Part shown: positions 44,134 through 53,534 of the stretch, one piece after another | Position numbering within the stretch: position 1 is the first letter of the stretch | How the letters are laid out: each line of letters opens with the position of its first letter | Assembly (NCBI RefSeq): GCF_024347655.1 | Contig: NZ_AP025514.1 | Location: forward strand, 1,922,001-1,986,000 | Length of the DNA stretch: 64,000 nucleotides | Origin: Vibrio toranzoniae | GTDB lineage: Bacteria > Pseudomonadota > Gammaproteobacteria > Enterobacterales > Vibrionaceae | Direction: 5' to 3' | Made by a program: the position numbers and the translations under genes | Notes under the pieces: generated by a model | What the model was told of the DNA's origin: nothing | The model's database searches: none | Seen by the model: only the letters and a program-made list of their open reading frames with translations

Positions 44134-44301
44134 TTATTGAAAAGGCATATCTGAAAGGTGTGAAAGTATCTCCAGTTGCTCTTCTTCTGTCATCGAATGC
44201 CAATCGCGTGCACTTTTTTCTGGATCATCTTTAGCCCCAATTCGCTTTCTATCCAGTGCTTGGGCTGGTTTTTTATTTAGTTTTGTGTCCTTTTTATTCA
44301 T
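44134..44301 (-). CDS. Short hypothetical protein (55 aa)
   Basis: 55 residues, starting MNKKDTKLNKKPAQALDRKR and ending EILSHLSDMPFQ. AAGGTG lies five bases before ATG 44301. The composition is typical of a real small cytosolic protein: a basic N-terminus, then DPEKSARDWHSMTEEEQLE, whose WHSMTEEEQ part recalls the MTPSEQ helix of the neighbouring DUF1289 gene. It is probably conserved in vibrios, but that cannot be checked here. Confidence 0.6.
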   Translation of the reverse strand: MNKKDTKLNKKPAQALDRKRIGAKDDPEKSARDWHSMTEEEQLEILSHLSDMPFQ

Positions 44302-44408
44302 ACCAACACCTTTCCTTCTGGTACAACGTACCTATCTTATTATTACACACCAAGCATTATGTAAAGTAATAGTTACTTCAGGGTTAAATAAAATCTTAAC
44401 ACTTCACT

Positions 44409-44672
44409 TTAGCCGAAAAGATCTCTTTGGGGACTGGTATTTCCCTCTACTTTTTCAGGCTCACCAACTAAGTTTTTTTGCTTCATTATTTTTCGTCTAT
44501 AGCGCTGACGACACAGTTTTATCACGTGCAATTGCTCTGACGGTGTCATCGACATCCAATTAAAACGTTCATCTCTTTTACGCATACAACCATTGCAATA
44601 ACCTTTTTCATCGCTTGAGCAAACCCCAACGCAAGGGCTTGGAACTTGGAAAAACTCTAACTGCTCCACCAT
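44409..44672 (-). CDS. DUF1289 family protein
   Basis: 87 residues from ATG 44672. It has the DUF1289 signature PSPCVGVCSSDEKGYCNGCMRKRDE, four Cys that may bind iron-sulfur or zinc, followed by WMSMTPSEQLHVIKLCRQRY. The C-terminal 20 residues are a variable tail. Function unknown. It is upstream of, and co-oriented with, the short gene at 44134-44301. Confidence 0.88.
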   Translation of the reverse strand: MVEQLEFFQVPSPCVGVCSSDEKGYCNGCMRKRDERFNWMSMTPSEQLHVIKLCRQRYRRKIMKQKNLVGEPEKVEGNTSPQRDLFG

Positions 44673-44866
44673 GCCTCCTCACTTCCTTACACATTAAAAA
44701 CCTAGCTTACTAATTAAAAAATAAGCGATTAATTGGTCGATGAGGTCATAAAATACATAATAAACTATGACCTTATACTGACACATATAGTGTTTTGTAA
44801 ACTATACTTTTAACCTATTAAGTTACACATACCCCATAACTTCGTTTTCCTTTGGAGCCTTATAGT

Positions 44867-45313
44867 ATGAAGTTTAGTTCAAAAAAATTACTAGCAATAG
44901 CCGCTTTACCTATGGTGCTAGCAGCATGCACGACAACAGGTGATAACGCAGTGCAAGTAACACCAACCGATCTACAGCACCATAATTGGGAACTTGCGCA
45001 AATTGATGGTAAGGACATTGAGAAAAGCGAACATCAAGCAACACCTCGTCTAGAGGTCGGCGAAAAGATGACAGCAAACGGCATGGCTGGTTGTAACAAC
45101 TTCTTTGGTCAGGGCGAGCTGAAAGACGGTCAATTCCGCATTAAGCAAATGGGCATGACAATGAAAATGTGTCACGGCTCTGCGATGGAAATCGAACAAT
45201 CGGTTTCTGCTACTCTAAGCGAGTGGAGCGACGTAACGCTAACAAACGATACGCTAGTACTGAAAAACGATGTACACACACTAACGTACACAATTCGTGA
45301 CTGGGTAAACTAA
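44867..45313 (+). CDS. META-domain (HslJ-like) lipoprotein
   Basis: 148 residues from ATG 44867, with GGAG upstream. A lipoprotein signal (KKLLAIAALPMVLAACTT) puts Cys about residue 21 at the mature N-terminus. The META domain follows: HHNWELAQIDGKDI, ANGMAGCNNFFGQGELKDG, MGMTMKMCHGSAMEIE and LVLKNDVHTLTY. HslJ of E. coli is linked to novobiocin tolerance and heat-induced expression; the biochemical role is unknown. Outer-membrane attachment is likely (no Asp at +2). Followed by a terminator. Confidence 0.88.
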   Translation: MKFSSKKLLAIAALPMVLAACTTTGDNAVQVTPTDLQHHNWELAQIDGKDIEKSEHQATPRLEVGEKMTANGMAGCNNFFGQGELKDGQFRIKQMGMTMKMCHGSAMEIEQSVSATLSEWSDVTLTNDTLVLKNDVHTLTYTIRDWVN

Positions 45314-45340
45314 TCCGTCATCGACATCAGATATTGATTT

Positions 45341-45367
45341 AAGGAGCCTTCATGGCTCCTTTTTATT
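45341..45367 (+). terminator. Rho-independent terminator
   Basis: AAGGAGCC and GGCTCCTT form an 8 bp stem followed by TTTTATT. It ends the META lipoprotein gene. Confidence 0.88.
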
Positions 45368-45624
45368 GCTTGCTCAAAACCTAATCATTAAAAACACCAC
45401 TTCTCGCCTTCTTTTCGTACCAACCTCCAATAAATATCAAAAAAATCTCATTTAGGTGCAATTAATTCACCGCTTTAACGGTCTGTTGTTAGGATGGCAG
45501 AGGCCCCTAGTAATTGATTGAATTTACTCTTGAATTAGAAATTATTTAAGAAACAGATAGAATAACTATTAGGGAGTTCGAAAACACAATGCTCTTGCCC
45601 GTTCACTACCAAATGGAAAAGTTT

Positions 45625-46791
45625 ATGAACAAGATAGTAAGTACGTTAGGAATCATGGCAACCGTTGCATACAGCGCAACCATTTATGCTGATGAAGCAA
45701 CATCAACCGACAGCTGGAACCAAATTGAACAGCAGGCAGAGGGAGAAACTGTCTACTTTCACGCTTGGGGCGGAAGCCAAGAAATCAATCGTTACCTACA
45801 ATGGGCAGGCAAGAAGTTACAGAGTGACTACGGTGTTACCTTAAAGCATGTAAAAGTAACCGATATTGCAGAAACCACGACTCGCTTACTTGCAGAAAAA
45901 GCGGCAGGCAAGAACAGTGAAGGCAGTGTTGATATCGTTTGGATCAATGGCGAAAACTTCCGTTCAATGAAAGACAACGCTTTGTTGTTTGGCCCATTCA
46001 CGGAGTCGCTTCCAAACTGGCAATATGTCGATAAGTCTTTACCGATAGATGTCGACTTCTCTGAACCAACAGAAGGCCTTGAAGCACCTTGGGGCGTTGG
46101 ACAACTTGTGTTCATTCACGACCAAGAGACACTACACAACCCGCCACAATCGTTTTCGGAGATGTTGAGCTACGCTCAAGCTTTCCCAAACCGTTTGAGC
46201 TACCCTCGCCCACCTGAATTTCACGGCACTAGCTTCATCAAGTCTCTATTGATTGAGCTAACAAACAATAACCCAGCACTGGCTCAGCCTGTTTCGGAAG
46301 ACAACTTCCAAGCAGTAACAGCACCACTCTGGGCTTACCTAGACAAATTCCATAAAGTGGCGTGGCGCGGTGGTAAACAATTCCCTGCTGGCACATCTGA
46401 AAGCATCCAACTTCTGGATGATGGACAACTCGACCTAGCCATAACATTCAATCCAAACTCTGTATATTCAGCGCAAGCAAGTGGCCGTTTAGCGGAAACT
46501 ACCAAAGCTTATGCATTAGAAAGTGGCGCTCTATCTAATATTCACTTCCTTGCGATCCCTTGGAATGCCAATGCAAGTGCTGGCGCTCAAGTGACCATCA
46601 ACTTCCTATTGAGCCCAGAAGCGCAATCTCGTAAGGGTGACCTCAATGTTTGGGGCGATCCTTCAGTGCTGAGCAGCAAATACCTGACCGGAAGTGCTAA
46701 AAATACTCAGCAATTTAAATCGGTTGATGAACCACACCCAAGCTGGCAAAACGCGCTCGAGAAAGAGTGGCTTAAGCGATACGGTAACTAA
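45625..46791 (+). CDS. ynjB: ABC transporter substrate-binding protein YnjB
   Basis: 388 residues from ATG 45625; in-frame ATGs at 45589 and 45613 are also possible. A Sec signal (NKIVSTLGIMATVAYSATIYADE) is cleaved near residue 24. It is an extracellular solute-binding protein of the YnjB type: ETVYFHAWGGSQEINRYLQW, VDIVWINGENFRSMK and LEAPWGVGQLVFIHD. It is the first gene of ynjBCDF and delivers an unknown ligand to the YnjC permease. Confidence 0.88.
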   Translation: MNKIVSTLGIMATVAYSATIYADEATSTDSWNQIEQQAEGETVYFHAWGGSQEINRYLQWAGKKLQSDYGVTLKHVKVTDIAETTTRLLAEKAAGKNSEGSVDIVWINGENFRSMKDNALLFGPFTESLPNWQYVDKSLPIDVDFSEPTEGLEAPWGVGQLVFIHDQETLHNPPQSFSEMLSYAQAFPNRLSYPRPPEFHGTSFIKSLLIELTNNNPALAQPVSEDNFQAVTAPLWAYLDKFHKVAWRGGKQFPAGTSESIQLLDDGQLDLAITFNPNSVYSAQASGRLAETTKAYALESGALSNIHFLAIPWNANASAGAQVTINFLLSPEAQSRKGDLNVWGDPSVLSSKYLTGSAKNTQQFKSVDEPHPSWQNALEKEWLKRYGN

Positions 46792-46796
46792 GCTTA

Positions 46797-48497
46797 ATGC
46801 TACGCGCTCTATATTTTGTTGTTATAGCTGTGTGCATTATCCCTACGATTCCCGGGGTAGCGGGAGTGGTGGCCTCGTCACTGAGTTTTATCCCGCCCCT
46901 AGGTTTAGAGGAGCCCTCTCTCAACGGTTTTAGCCAAGTCTTCCAATGGGAAGGGGCTTGGCACTCTATCGGTTTAAGCCTAGGCTCTGCGATCGCGAGC
47001 AGCTACATCGCCTGCTTCCTTACCTTTTGTATTCTTCAAGCCTCTTGGGGAAACAAATTTTGGAGAAAGATTGAGCTGACGTTGTCGCCAATGCTGGCTA
47101 TTCCACATGTCGCTTTCGCTATTGGCTTTGCTTTTCTATTTAGCCCAACAGGCCTTGGAGCGAGAGCGGTACATCACCTACTCGGTGAATCGGCGACGAG
47201 TTCTGAATTGGCTTTGTTGGTTAAAGACCCATACGCTTTCGGCCTTATCATTATGCTGGCATTCAAAGAAGTGCCTTTCCTATTGCTGATGAGCATATCG
47301 ATACTTCAACAAATCGATGTCGAACGTATCACTAAGGTGAGTGCTTCACTGGGCTACAGTCGCTATCAGATTTGGTGGAAGTGTATTTTCCCACAATGGT
47401 TTACTAAGCTTCGTTTCCCAATGCTTGCGGTACTCGCTTACAGTGTATCGGTTGTTGATATTGCTTTGATCATTGGCCCAACTAACCCGCCGACCTTTGC
47501 CGTTTTAGTTTGGCAATGGTTCAATGATCCAGATCTCAACCTACTGCCACGAGCAGCAGCCGGAGCCATTGTGCTATTTGGCTTAGCGTCGTTAATCATC
47601 GCCTTAGCACGTTTGGTTGAGTGGGCAATTCTGAAATACTTTCGAACTTGGCAATATTCAGGCAGAACAGGCGTAAACCTTCCCGGGAAAACCGTGTTTA
47701 CGGTGCTTGCTGCGCTGTCACTGCTTATCATTCCATTGATGGTGATTTGGAGTGTTGCCCAACGTTGGCGTTTCCCAGACCTACTCCCTAGCCGATATAG
47801 CATGCGTTTCTGGGAGTTTGAGTGGGATGGCATCATGAGTACCGTGGGACAAAGCTTATGGATTGGTCTTATCGCCGCTTCTGTGGCTTTAATACTTGCG
47901 CTTGTTGCTCACGAATATCGGATCAAGTACAAGTGGCAAGTTCCCGGCTTTATCATCGCGATCCCAATGTTGATCCCTCAACTCTCTGTGTTGTTCGGTA
48001 TGCAAGTCACCACGCTTTATATCGGCAGCAGCGCTTATGAGTTCTGGGTGATTTGGGCACACGTATTCTTCGCCTTTCCATTTGTGTACCTGTCTTTAGA
48101 CGGGCCTTGGAAGAGCTTCAATGATGGGCTCATTAAAGCGTCACTCAGCCTAGGCAAGTCGCCATTTCAAAGTTGGTACTCCATCAAGCTTCCTATCTTG
48201 TTGCCTGCTGTTGCCTTCGCTTGGGCGGTCGGGATCAGTGTGAGTTTGGCTCAATACTTACCAACATTAATGCTTGGCGCGGGTCGCATTAGCACGATCA
48301 CCACAGAAGCTGTTGCGCTAACGAGTGGTTTCGACCGCAGAGTGACCGCTATTTACGCTATCTGGCAGGCCTTATTGCCTCTGTTCTTTTTCTCTTTAGC
48401 GATATTGGTCAGCCGACTTCAGCTCAGATATCGCCGTCTTACTTTTAAGGGTTTTCTAAGTAATGAGTCTGTACCTCAACGACCTCGCCATCCGTAA
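46797..48497 (+). CDS. ynjC: ABC transporter permease YnjC (two-domain)
   Basis: 566 residues, about 12 membrane helices, made of two fused permease domains. The two EAA-like loops are SASLGYSRYQIWWKCIFPQW (about residue 185) and KASLSLGKSPFQSWYSIKLP (about residue 455). The start is 5 bases after the ynjB stop, and the end overlaps ynjD by 35 bases, so translation is coupled. It forms the channel of the Ynj importer. Family members are related to thiamine/iron-type permeases, but the substrate has not been shown. Confidence 0.9.
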   Translation: MLRALYFVVIAVCIIPTIPGVAGVVASSLSFIPPLGLEEPSLNGFSQVFQWEGAWHSIGLSLGSAIASSYIACFLTFCILQASWGNKFWRKIELTLSPMLAIPHVAFAIGFAFLFSPTGLGARAVHHLLGESATSSELALLVKDPYAFGLIIMLAFKEVPFLLLMSISILQQIDVERITKVSASLGYSRYQIWWKCIFPQWFTKLRFPMLAVLAYSVSVVDIALIIGPTNPPTFAVLVWQWFNDPDLNLLPRAAAGAIVLFGLASLIIALARLVEWAILKYFRTWQYSGRTGVNLPGKTVFTVLAALSLLIIPLMVIWSVAQRWRFPDLLPSRYSMRFWEFEWDGIMSTVGQSLWIGLIAASVALILALVAHEYRIKYKWQVPGFIIAIPMLIPQLSVLFGMQVTTLYIGSSAYEFWVIWAHVFFAFPFVYLSLDGPWKSFNDGLIKASLSLGKSPFQSWYSIKLPILLPAVAFAWAVGISVSLAQYLPTLMLGAGRISTITTEAVALTSGFDRRVTAIYAIWQALLPLFFFSLAILVSRLQLRYRRLTFKGFLSNESVPQRPRHP

Positions 48498-49113
48498 AAA
48501 CGATGGTGAATCGCTGTTTTCAGCGCTAAACGTAACATTAGAATCAGGCCAAGTACTGGCTTTGATGGGCCCGAGCGGTTGCGGAAAATCGACTTTGTTG
48601 GATGCCGTTGCTGGGCATCTGAATGATGAGTTTTCATACTCTGGCACTGTTGTTTTGAATGATATTCAGCTCGATGATCTTCCATCACATCAACGTGAGG
48701 TCGGTATTCTGTTTCAAGATGACTTGCTGTTCCCTCATCTAAAAGTGTGGGAAAACTTAGCATTCTCATTACCTAACTCTATTAAGGGTTCCGCTCGTCA
48801 ACAGCAAGCAATGACAGCGTTAAAAGACATTGAACTGACTCATTTAGCGGAGTCATTCCCTGATCAAATCTCCGGCGGTCAACGTGCGAGAATAAGCTTA
48901 ACTCGTATGCTTTTGGCTAAGCCTAAATTGGCTTTGCTTGATGAACCGTTCAGTAAGTTAGACCAAGAGCTCAGAGCACAGTTTCGCGATTGGGTGTTTG
49001 AGCAGTTGACGAAAGCCAATATCCCTACGCTGATGGTGACGCACGACGACGCAGACGTGCCTCAAGGGGCGCAAGTACTCTCTTGGCCATGGAGAAGTCA
49101 CTATGCTGGATAA
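48463..49113 (+). CDS. ynjD: ABC transporter ATP-binding protein YnjD
   Basis: 216 residues. Walker A is GPSGCGKST, the Q-loop ILFQDDLLFPH, the signature ISGGQRAR, Walker B LALLDEPFSKLD, and the switch His in MVTHDDAD. Typical for the short YnjD ATPase. It overlaps ynjC upstream and ynjF downstream (11 bases). It powers the Ynj importer. Confidence 0.92.
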   Translation: MSLYLNDLAIRKNDGESLFSALNVTLESGQVLALMGPSGCGKSTLLDAVAGHLNDEFSYSGTVVLNDIQLDDLPSHQREVGILFQDDLLFPHLKVWENLAFSLPNSIKGSARQQQAMTALKDIELTHLAESFPDQISGGQRARISLTRMLLAKPKLALLDEPFSKLDQELRAQFRDWVFEQLTKANIPTLMVTHDDADVPQGAQVLSWPWRSHYAG

Positions 49114-49723
49114 ATACTCTATCAAGGTCATTAAGTGGCCGTTAAACCAATCAGCAAAAGTACTGAATCAACTCGGTATCACAGCGAACCAAACCACCCT
49201 GCTCGGATTTTTAGTCGGCTGTTTAGCGTTTCCTGCGTTAGCATTTCAACAATATGAGTGGGCGTTAGGCTTCATTGTATTCAACAGAGTGTGTGATGGA
49301 CTTGATGGCGCCTTGGCTCGAATCCAAGGCATCAGTGATGCGGGCGGCTTCCTCGATATCAGCCTAGATTTCCTTTTCTACTCGCTGATCCCTTTTGGCT
49401 TTGTGATTGCCAATCCAGAGCACAACGCCATTGCCGGTGCATTTTTGGTCTTCTCTTTTATCGGCACAGGCAGCAGCTTTTTAGCGTTTGCGGTGATGGC
49501 AGGCAAGCGAGGCATCGAGAACCCCGTTTATAAACATAAGTCTCTGTACTACATGTCTGGGCTAACAGAAGGCACAGAAACCATAGCTAGCTTCATCGCA
49601 TTCTGTATTTGGCCGCAACACTTTGCAGTTATCGCTTATACCTTTGGTGCGGCGTGTTGGCTAACCACGTTCATGCGTATTTATTTTGGGTTCCAAACCC
49701 TCAAGACTCAGCAAGAGAGTTAG
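49103..49723 (+). CDS. ynjF: CDP-alcohol phosphatidyltransferase family protein YnjF
   Basis: 206 residues with about five to six membrane helices. The CDP-alcohol phosphatidyltransferase motif D-G-x2-A-R-x8-G-x3-D-x3-D reads DGLDGALARIQGISDAGGFLD, ending with D-I-S-L-D. All key Asp are present. The enzyme should join a CDP-diacylglycerol-type donor to an alcohol; the acceptor is unknown. Start overlap with ynjD implies coupled expression with the ABC importer, as in E. coli ynjBCDF. Confidence 0.88.
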   Translation: MLDKYSIKVIKWPLNQSAKVLNQLGITANQTTLLGFLVGCLAFPALAFQQYEWALGFIVFNRVCDGLDGALARIQGISDAGGFLDISLDFLFYSLIPFGFVIANPEHNAIAGAFLVFSFIGTGSSFLAFAVMAGKRGIENPVYKHKSLYYMSGLTEGTETIASFIAFCIWPQHFAVIAYTFGAACWLTTFMRIYFGFQTLKTQQES

Positions 49724-49746
49724 CAATCTAACGACAAAAAAAAGAT

Positions 49747-49783
49747 ACAAAAACGCCACTCAATATGAGTGGCGTTTTCTTTC
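49747..49783. terminator. Rho-independent terminator (bidirectional)
   Basis: AAAACGCCACTC and GAGTGGCGTTTT form a 12 bp stem with a 5 base loop. It separates ynjF and the converging methyltransferase gene. Confidence 0.9.
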
Positions 49784-49799
49784 TAATGCTAACATTCGA

Positions 49800-50753
49800 T
49801 TAAGCGTCAGCAGCAGTGTTAATTCTAAATCTCAATACTTTGAGGCTTGAATCAAGGTCGACATCGACAAACTCAGGCGGGTTGTCTAGGCGCTCAATAA
49901 ACTCAACGTTTGGCGCTTCTTCTGCCATCGTTTCGATAAGGAAATTAGGAGAAACCGCTGGTGAGTTAACACACGCAATCACTTCACCACCTTCCGTTAG
50001 AAGCTCAGGCAATCGACGTAAGATCTTTTTGTAGTCTTTAGTTAGTGCGAAACTGCCTTTTTGGAACGAAGGCGGATCAATGATAACCAACTCGTAAGGG
50101 CCGCCTTTCTTGATTTTTCCCCACGACTTAAAGATATCGTAGCCAAGAAAGTTAACCGAGCGCATGTCGTGGTCATTCAAACGGTGATTATCGCGGCCTT
50201 TGTTTAGCGAACCACGCGACATATCCACGTTCATGCACTGGCGAGCGCCACCAGCGATAGCTGCGACAGAGAAGCCACAAGTGTATGCGAACAAGTTAAG
50301 TACGTTTTTATCCTTGGCATTATCTTGTACCCACTGACGACCGTTACGCATGTCTAGGAACAAACCGAAGTTCTGATTACGGCCAATGTCGAGCTGATAC
50401 TTAAGACCGTGCTCAACCACGACTGGAGAGTCATTCAACTCACCCCATAGAACCTCTGAAGGCGCACCATCAGCATAACGGTGTTGCAGAACAATACTTG
50501 TGCCCTGCTTTGCTTGCCAGATCTCTTTATTGGTCAAGTCCACCAATCCAGCTTTAAGAGATGACAAGAACTCATCGTCTACTTCTTTGAATACGTTAAC
50601 CAGTAGTTGCCCATCAACCCAATCACATGTCAGTTGCTCTAGACCTGGCCAAAACTTACCACGACCGTGAAAGATACGACGCAGTTCATTAGGAACTTCA
50701 TTAAGTTGCTGTTCAATATGACTAAAAAACAGAGGTAAAGCTGATGCTTCCAT
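49800..50753 (-). CDS. Class I SAM-dependent methyltransferase (RlmI/RlmK-like)
   Basis: 317 residues from ATG 50753; a GTG at 50765 overlaps the upstream stop. The middle part has a short PUA/RlmI-like linker (FGLFLDMRNGRQWV), the SAM-binding motif I (VLNLFAYTCGFSVAA), and the catalytic motif IV IIDPPSF (DPPSF, typical of base N- or C5-methylation of rRNA). The fold fits the Methyltrans_SAM family of rRNA cytosine/guanine methyltransferases. The exact target is not assigned. It follows the pseudouridine synthase gene with overlapping ends, so both likely act in RNA modification. Confidence 0.85.
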   Translation of the reverse strand: MEASALPLFFSHIEQQLNEVPNELRRIFHGRGKFWPGLEQLTCDWVDGQLLVNVFKEVDDEFLSSLKAGLVDLTNKEIWQAKQGTSIVLQHRYADGAPSEVLWGELNDSPVVVEHGLKYQLDIGRNQNFGLFLDMRNGRQWVQDNAKDKNVLNLFAYTCGFSVAAIAGGARQCMNVDMSRGSLNKGRDNHRLNDHDMRSVNFLGYDIFKSWGKIKKGGPYELVIIDPPSFQKGSFALTKDYKKILRRLPELLTEGGEVIACVNSPAVSPNFLIETMAEEAPNVEFIERLDNPPEFVDVDLDSSLKVLRFRINTAADA

Positions 50754-50761
50754 TATTTCAC

Positions 50762-51460
50762 TCACTTAGTGTTTAGCTTTGGCCAAGTTAATGACCAAGG
50801 TTCAAGCCAACAGTCCAAACCGTTAGAAACGATTTCCTGATGCCACTTCTCTCCTAAAGAGTCTAAGCTCCTTGGGTCGCAGACATATTCGTAGGCTTGT
50901 GATTGATAGGTAAATCGAATCGCGAAGGCATGCAGATAACCTCTATCAGCCTCACTCGATGGATTGTAAATAGGGTCACCAGCAATAGCTGAGCCGATCG
51001 ACTTCATCGCGACACGGATCTGGTGAGTTCGCCCAGTATAGGGTTTACATAAAAGTAGACGCTCACCGGGTTCAGCCGTTGCTGATAAAAACTGAGTAAT
51101 CGCTGGGTTTTCTTTGCTGGTCAATAACTTCCAGCTAGAGCGTCGTGAACGCTCCATATCTCCAGAAATCAAACCCTGCTTTTTCTTCGGCTTCTTAAAG
51201 CCAATCGCAAGGTAGTATTTCTCCACTTCACGCTTTGCGAAAAGCTGTGAAAGCTCACTCGCCGCTGAAGAGTTCTTTGCTAGCAGCAGAATGCCTGAGG
51301 TCATTTTATCAAGGCGATGAACGAGATACAGCTTAGGTTCATTGATTGCCTTAGCCACTTCTTGAAGCAACATAGTATCGCCATCATCTTTGTGGACGCT
51401 GACACCAGGGTGCTTATTGATAAGTAAAAAATCAGAGTGGTTCAGAAGAATATCGAACAT
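50762..51460 (-). CDS. RluA-family pseudouridine synthase (TIGR01621-like)
   Basis: 232 residues from ATG 51460, with GGAG eleven bases upstream. The catalytic motif is VHRLDKMTSGILLLAKN, with the conserved Asp near residue 50. It is followed by KYYLAIGFKK and YTGRTHQIRVAMKSIGSAIAGDPIY, both hallmarks of the RluA family. It isomerises uridine to pseudouridine in an RNA not identified here. No S4 domain is present. It forms an operon with the methyltransferase gene downstream. Confidence 0.92.
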   Translation of the reverse strand: MFDILLNHSDFLLINKHPGVSVHKDDGDTMLLQEVAKAINEPKLYLVHRLDKMTSGILLLAKNSSAASELSQLFAKREVEKYYLAIGFKKPKKKQGLISGDMERSRRSSWKLLTSKENPAITQFLSATAEPGERLLLCKPYTGRTHQIRVAMKSIGSAIAGDPIYNPSSEADRGYLHAFAIRFTYQSQAYEYVCDPRSLDSLGEKWHQEIVSNGLDCWLEPWSLTWPKLNTK

Positions 51461-51683
51461 GTAAAAGCTAGCTCCATTGTAGAGCGTGGAGTATACCGTG
51501 TCTGAACCCAGAATCCAGCTACGAAAAAGTCCAACGAACTCAATAAACTTTCTTTCTCACGAACAATTTCACACTAGAGCGACCTAAATCAAAATACAGC
51601 TCAACTAATCGTTAATGGTATTTAGACTAAGTACCAAGAGGGTAACTTTAGTTATTATAATTAACGAATAGAGTCGTAAGCAT

Positions 51684-51715
51684 AAAAAACGGGAGCCTAA
51701 GGCTCCCGTTTATCA
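51684..51715. terminator. Rho-independent terminator (bidirectional)
   Basis: ACGGGAGCC and GGCTCCCGT form a 9 bp stem with a tiny loop, with A and T runs on either side. It lies just past the sodium symporter stop. Confidence 0.88.
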
Positions 51716-51733
51716 ATTGACTTTAGCTTGCGA

Positions 51734-53167
51734 TTAGAATTTTTTAGAAATTACCGCAGAGCCAGCAATGATACCAATACCTAGTAGCATGATTGCCCCT
51801 TTACCGCTGTCGAAGCCAGAAGAGATACCCATGAACGCTACAATAGCGATAGCTACTGGGATGATGTACTTAACGAGTGTGTACCACAGACCGAACAATG
51901 GGAAAGAGACTTCACCGTCGTTAGTGATTTCTTTCTCTAAGTCTGCACGGTTTAGTCTCCAACCTGCAAAGATACATACCAACATACCGCCAACGGCCAG
52001 GAAGATCTTGTCAGTCAATAGATCAAAGATATCGAATGCACCAGTATCAAACAGTGTTGGACCGAAACCACCAAGTGATAAAGAAGCAAAGATACATAGA
52101 ATGACCATAACTGAACTTGCAGTCAGTACTGCTGTTACACGCTTCATGCCTTTTTCATCAATTAGGTAAGAAACCACAACTTCAAGTAGAGATACTGAAG
52201 AAGTCAGTGCAGCAACACTTAGACCAACGAAGAACATAAGAGCAAATAGAAGGCCAACTACGCCGCCCATTTCAGCGAATAGCTGAGGAACAACAACGAA
52301 GACTAGACCAGGACCAGCTGCAGGCTCCATACCAAATGCGAACATTGCAGGGAACATTGCTACACCAGCTAGGATAGCAACGCCAGTATCCATCGCTGTA
52401 ACCATAGCTGTAGTTTGAACTAGATTCTCTTTCTTCTTAAGGTAAGAACCGTATGTCAACATACAACCCATACCAAGACTTAATGAGAAGAAGGCTTGAC
52501 CTAGTGCTGCTAGGATTACACCGCTGTCTACTTTAGAGAAGTCAGGGCTGAATAGGAATTCAAGACCAGCCATCGCGCCCGGAAGCATGATGCCTTTAAT
52601 TGATACCACGATAAGGATGATGAAAAGAATTGGCATCAATATCTTACCCGCCTTCTCAATACCACCAGAGATACCTTTAATAACGATAACAACGTTAAGC
52701 AACAGATACAGGCCCATCCACATTAATGGTTGAACTGGGTTTGAGATAAAACCGCCGAAGCTATCACCAATGGCTTCTGGTGCATCAAGAAGACCACCAG
52801 CAATTTTACCAATGTATGCAATTGACCAACCACCTACAACTGGGTAAAAACCCATAATTAATAGGCCGCTGAACACACCGATAACGCCGGCGAACGTCCA
52901 ACGACGGTCTGTTGTTTTAAATGCACCTACTGCTGATCTTTGCGTATGACGGCCAATCGCAAATTCAGTCAACATGACACTGAAACCGATAAAGATGACA
53001 AAAAACAGGTAGATTGCAACGAATGCACCGCCGCCGCTTTCGCCTGCTGTGTAAGGGAATTTCCAAATGTTACCTAAGCCAACAGCAGAACCTGCTGCAG
53101 CCATTACGAATCCTAACTTCGAACCCCAGGTATCGCGAGGTGTTGTGGTTGTATTACTCGTAGCCAC
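51734..53167 (-). CDS. Sodium-dependent transporter, NSS (SLC6/SNF) family
   Basis: 477 residues with about 11-12 membrane helices. The start is GTG 53167, with GGAG upstream. The N-terminal NSS signature is GSAVGLGNIWKFPYTAGESGG (helix 1, the unwound sodium/substrate site), and helix 6 is in LGQAFFSLSLGMGCMLTYGSY. It should import an amino acid or related amine with sodium; the substrate is unknown. The 366 bases upstream hold divergent promoters shared with the cardiolipin synthase gene; I see no clear operator there. Confidence 0.92.
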   Translation of the reverse strand: MATSNTTTTPRDTWGSKLGFVMAAAGSAVGLGNIWKFPYTAGESGGGAFVAIYLFFVIFIGFSVMLTEFAIGRHTQRSAVGAFKTTDRRWTFAGVIGVFSGLLIMGFYPVVGGWSIAYIGKIAGGLLDAPEAIGDSFGGFISNPVQPLMWMGLYLLLNVVIVIKGISGGIEKAGKILMPILFIILIVVSIKGIMLPGAMAGLEFLFSPDFSKVDSGVILAALGQAFFSLSLGMGCMLTYGSYLKKKENLVQTTAMVTAMDTGVAILAGVAMFPAMFAFGMEPAAGPGLVFVVVPQLFAEMGGVVGLLFALMFFVGLSVAALTSSVSLLEVVVSYLIDEKGMKRVTAVLTASSVMVILCIFASLSLGGFGPTLFDTGAFDIFDLLTDKIFLAVGGMLVCIFAGWRLNRADLEKEITNDGEVSFPLFGLWYTLVKYIIPVAIAIVAFMGISSGFDSGKGAIMLLGIGIIAGSAVISKKF

Positions 53168-53534
53168 GTGTACTCCAAACTTTTGTGTTATGTGATGTTG
53201 TGTTTTGCTTTGGGTGGCGTCTTTAAAAGATAAGGTGTATAAATAAATTTACACAACTAAAAGATTTGATTGACGCTCGTTATATAGCAAGTAAACCAGT
53301 TTAAAAATAAAATTGGAAGCGCGAACCGTACATATTTCGTTACCAGTGTAAATTTTTATGGTTAAATAGTACGCTTTCGCTCAAAACAATCGCTTTCTTC
53401 TTAAGTTAACTAAAACTTAACAACTTTAACCTATTTACAGCTTTTGCTCTATTTTGTAAATAGTTGATTCCTTAAATTCCCATATTCTTAAAATAGCATT
53501 ACTATCTAACTGTCTCTTTTTTCGAGTATTCAAT
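53168..53534. other. Divergent intergenic region
   Basis: A promoter region between the NSS transporter and cardiolipin synthase genes. AT-rich, with no gene, strong hairpin or recognisable operator. Confidence 0.4.
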
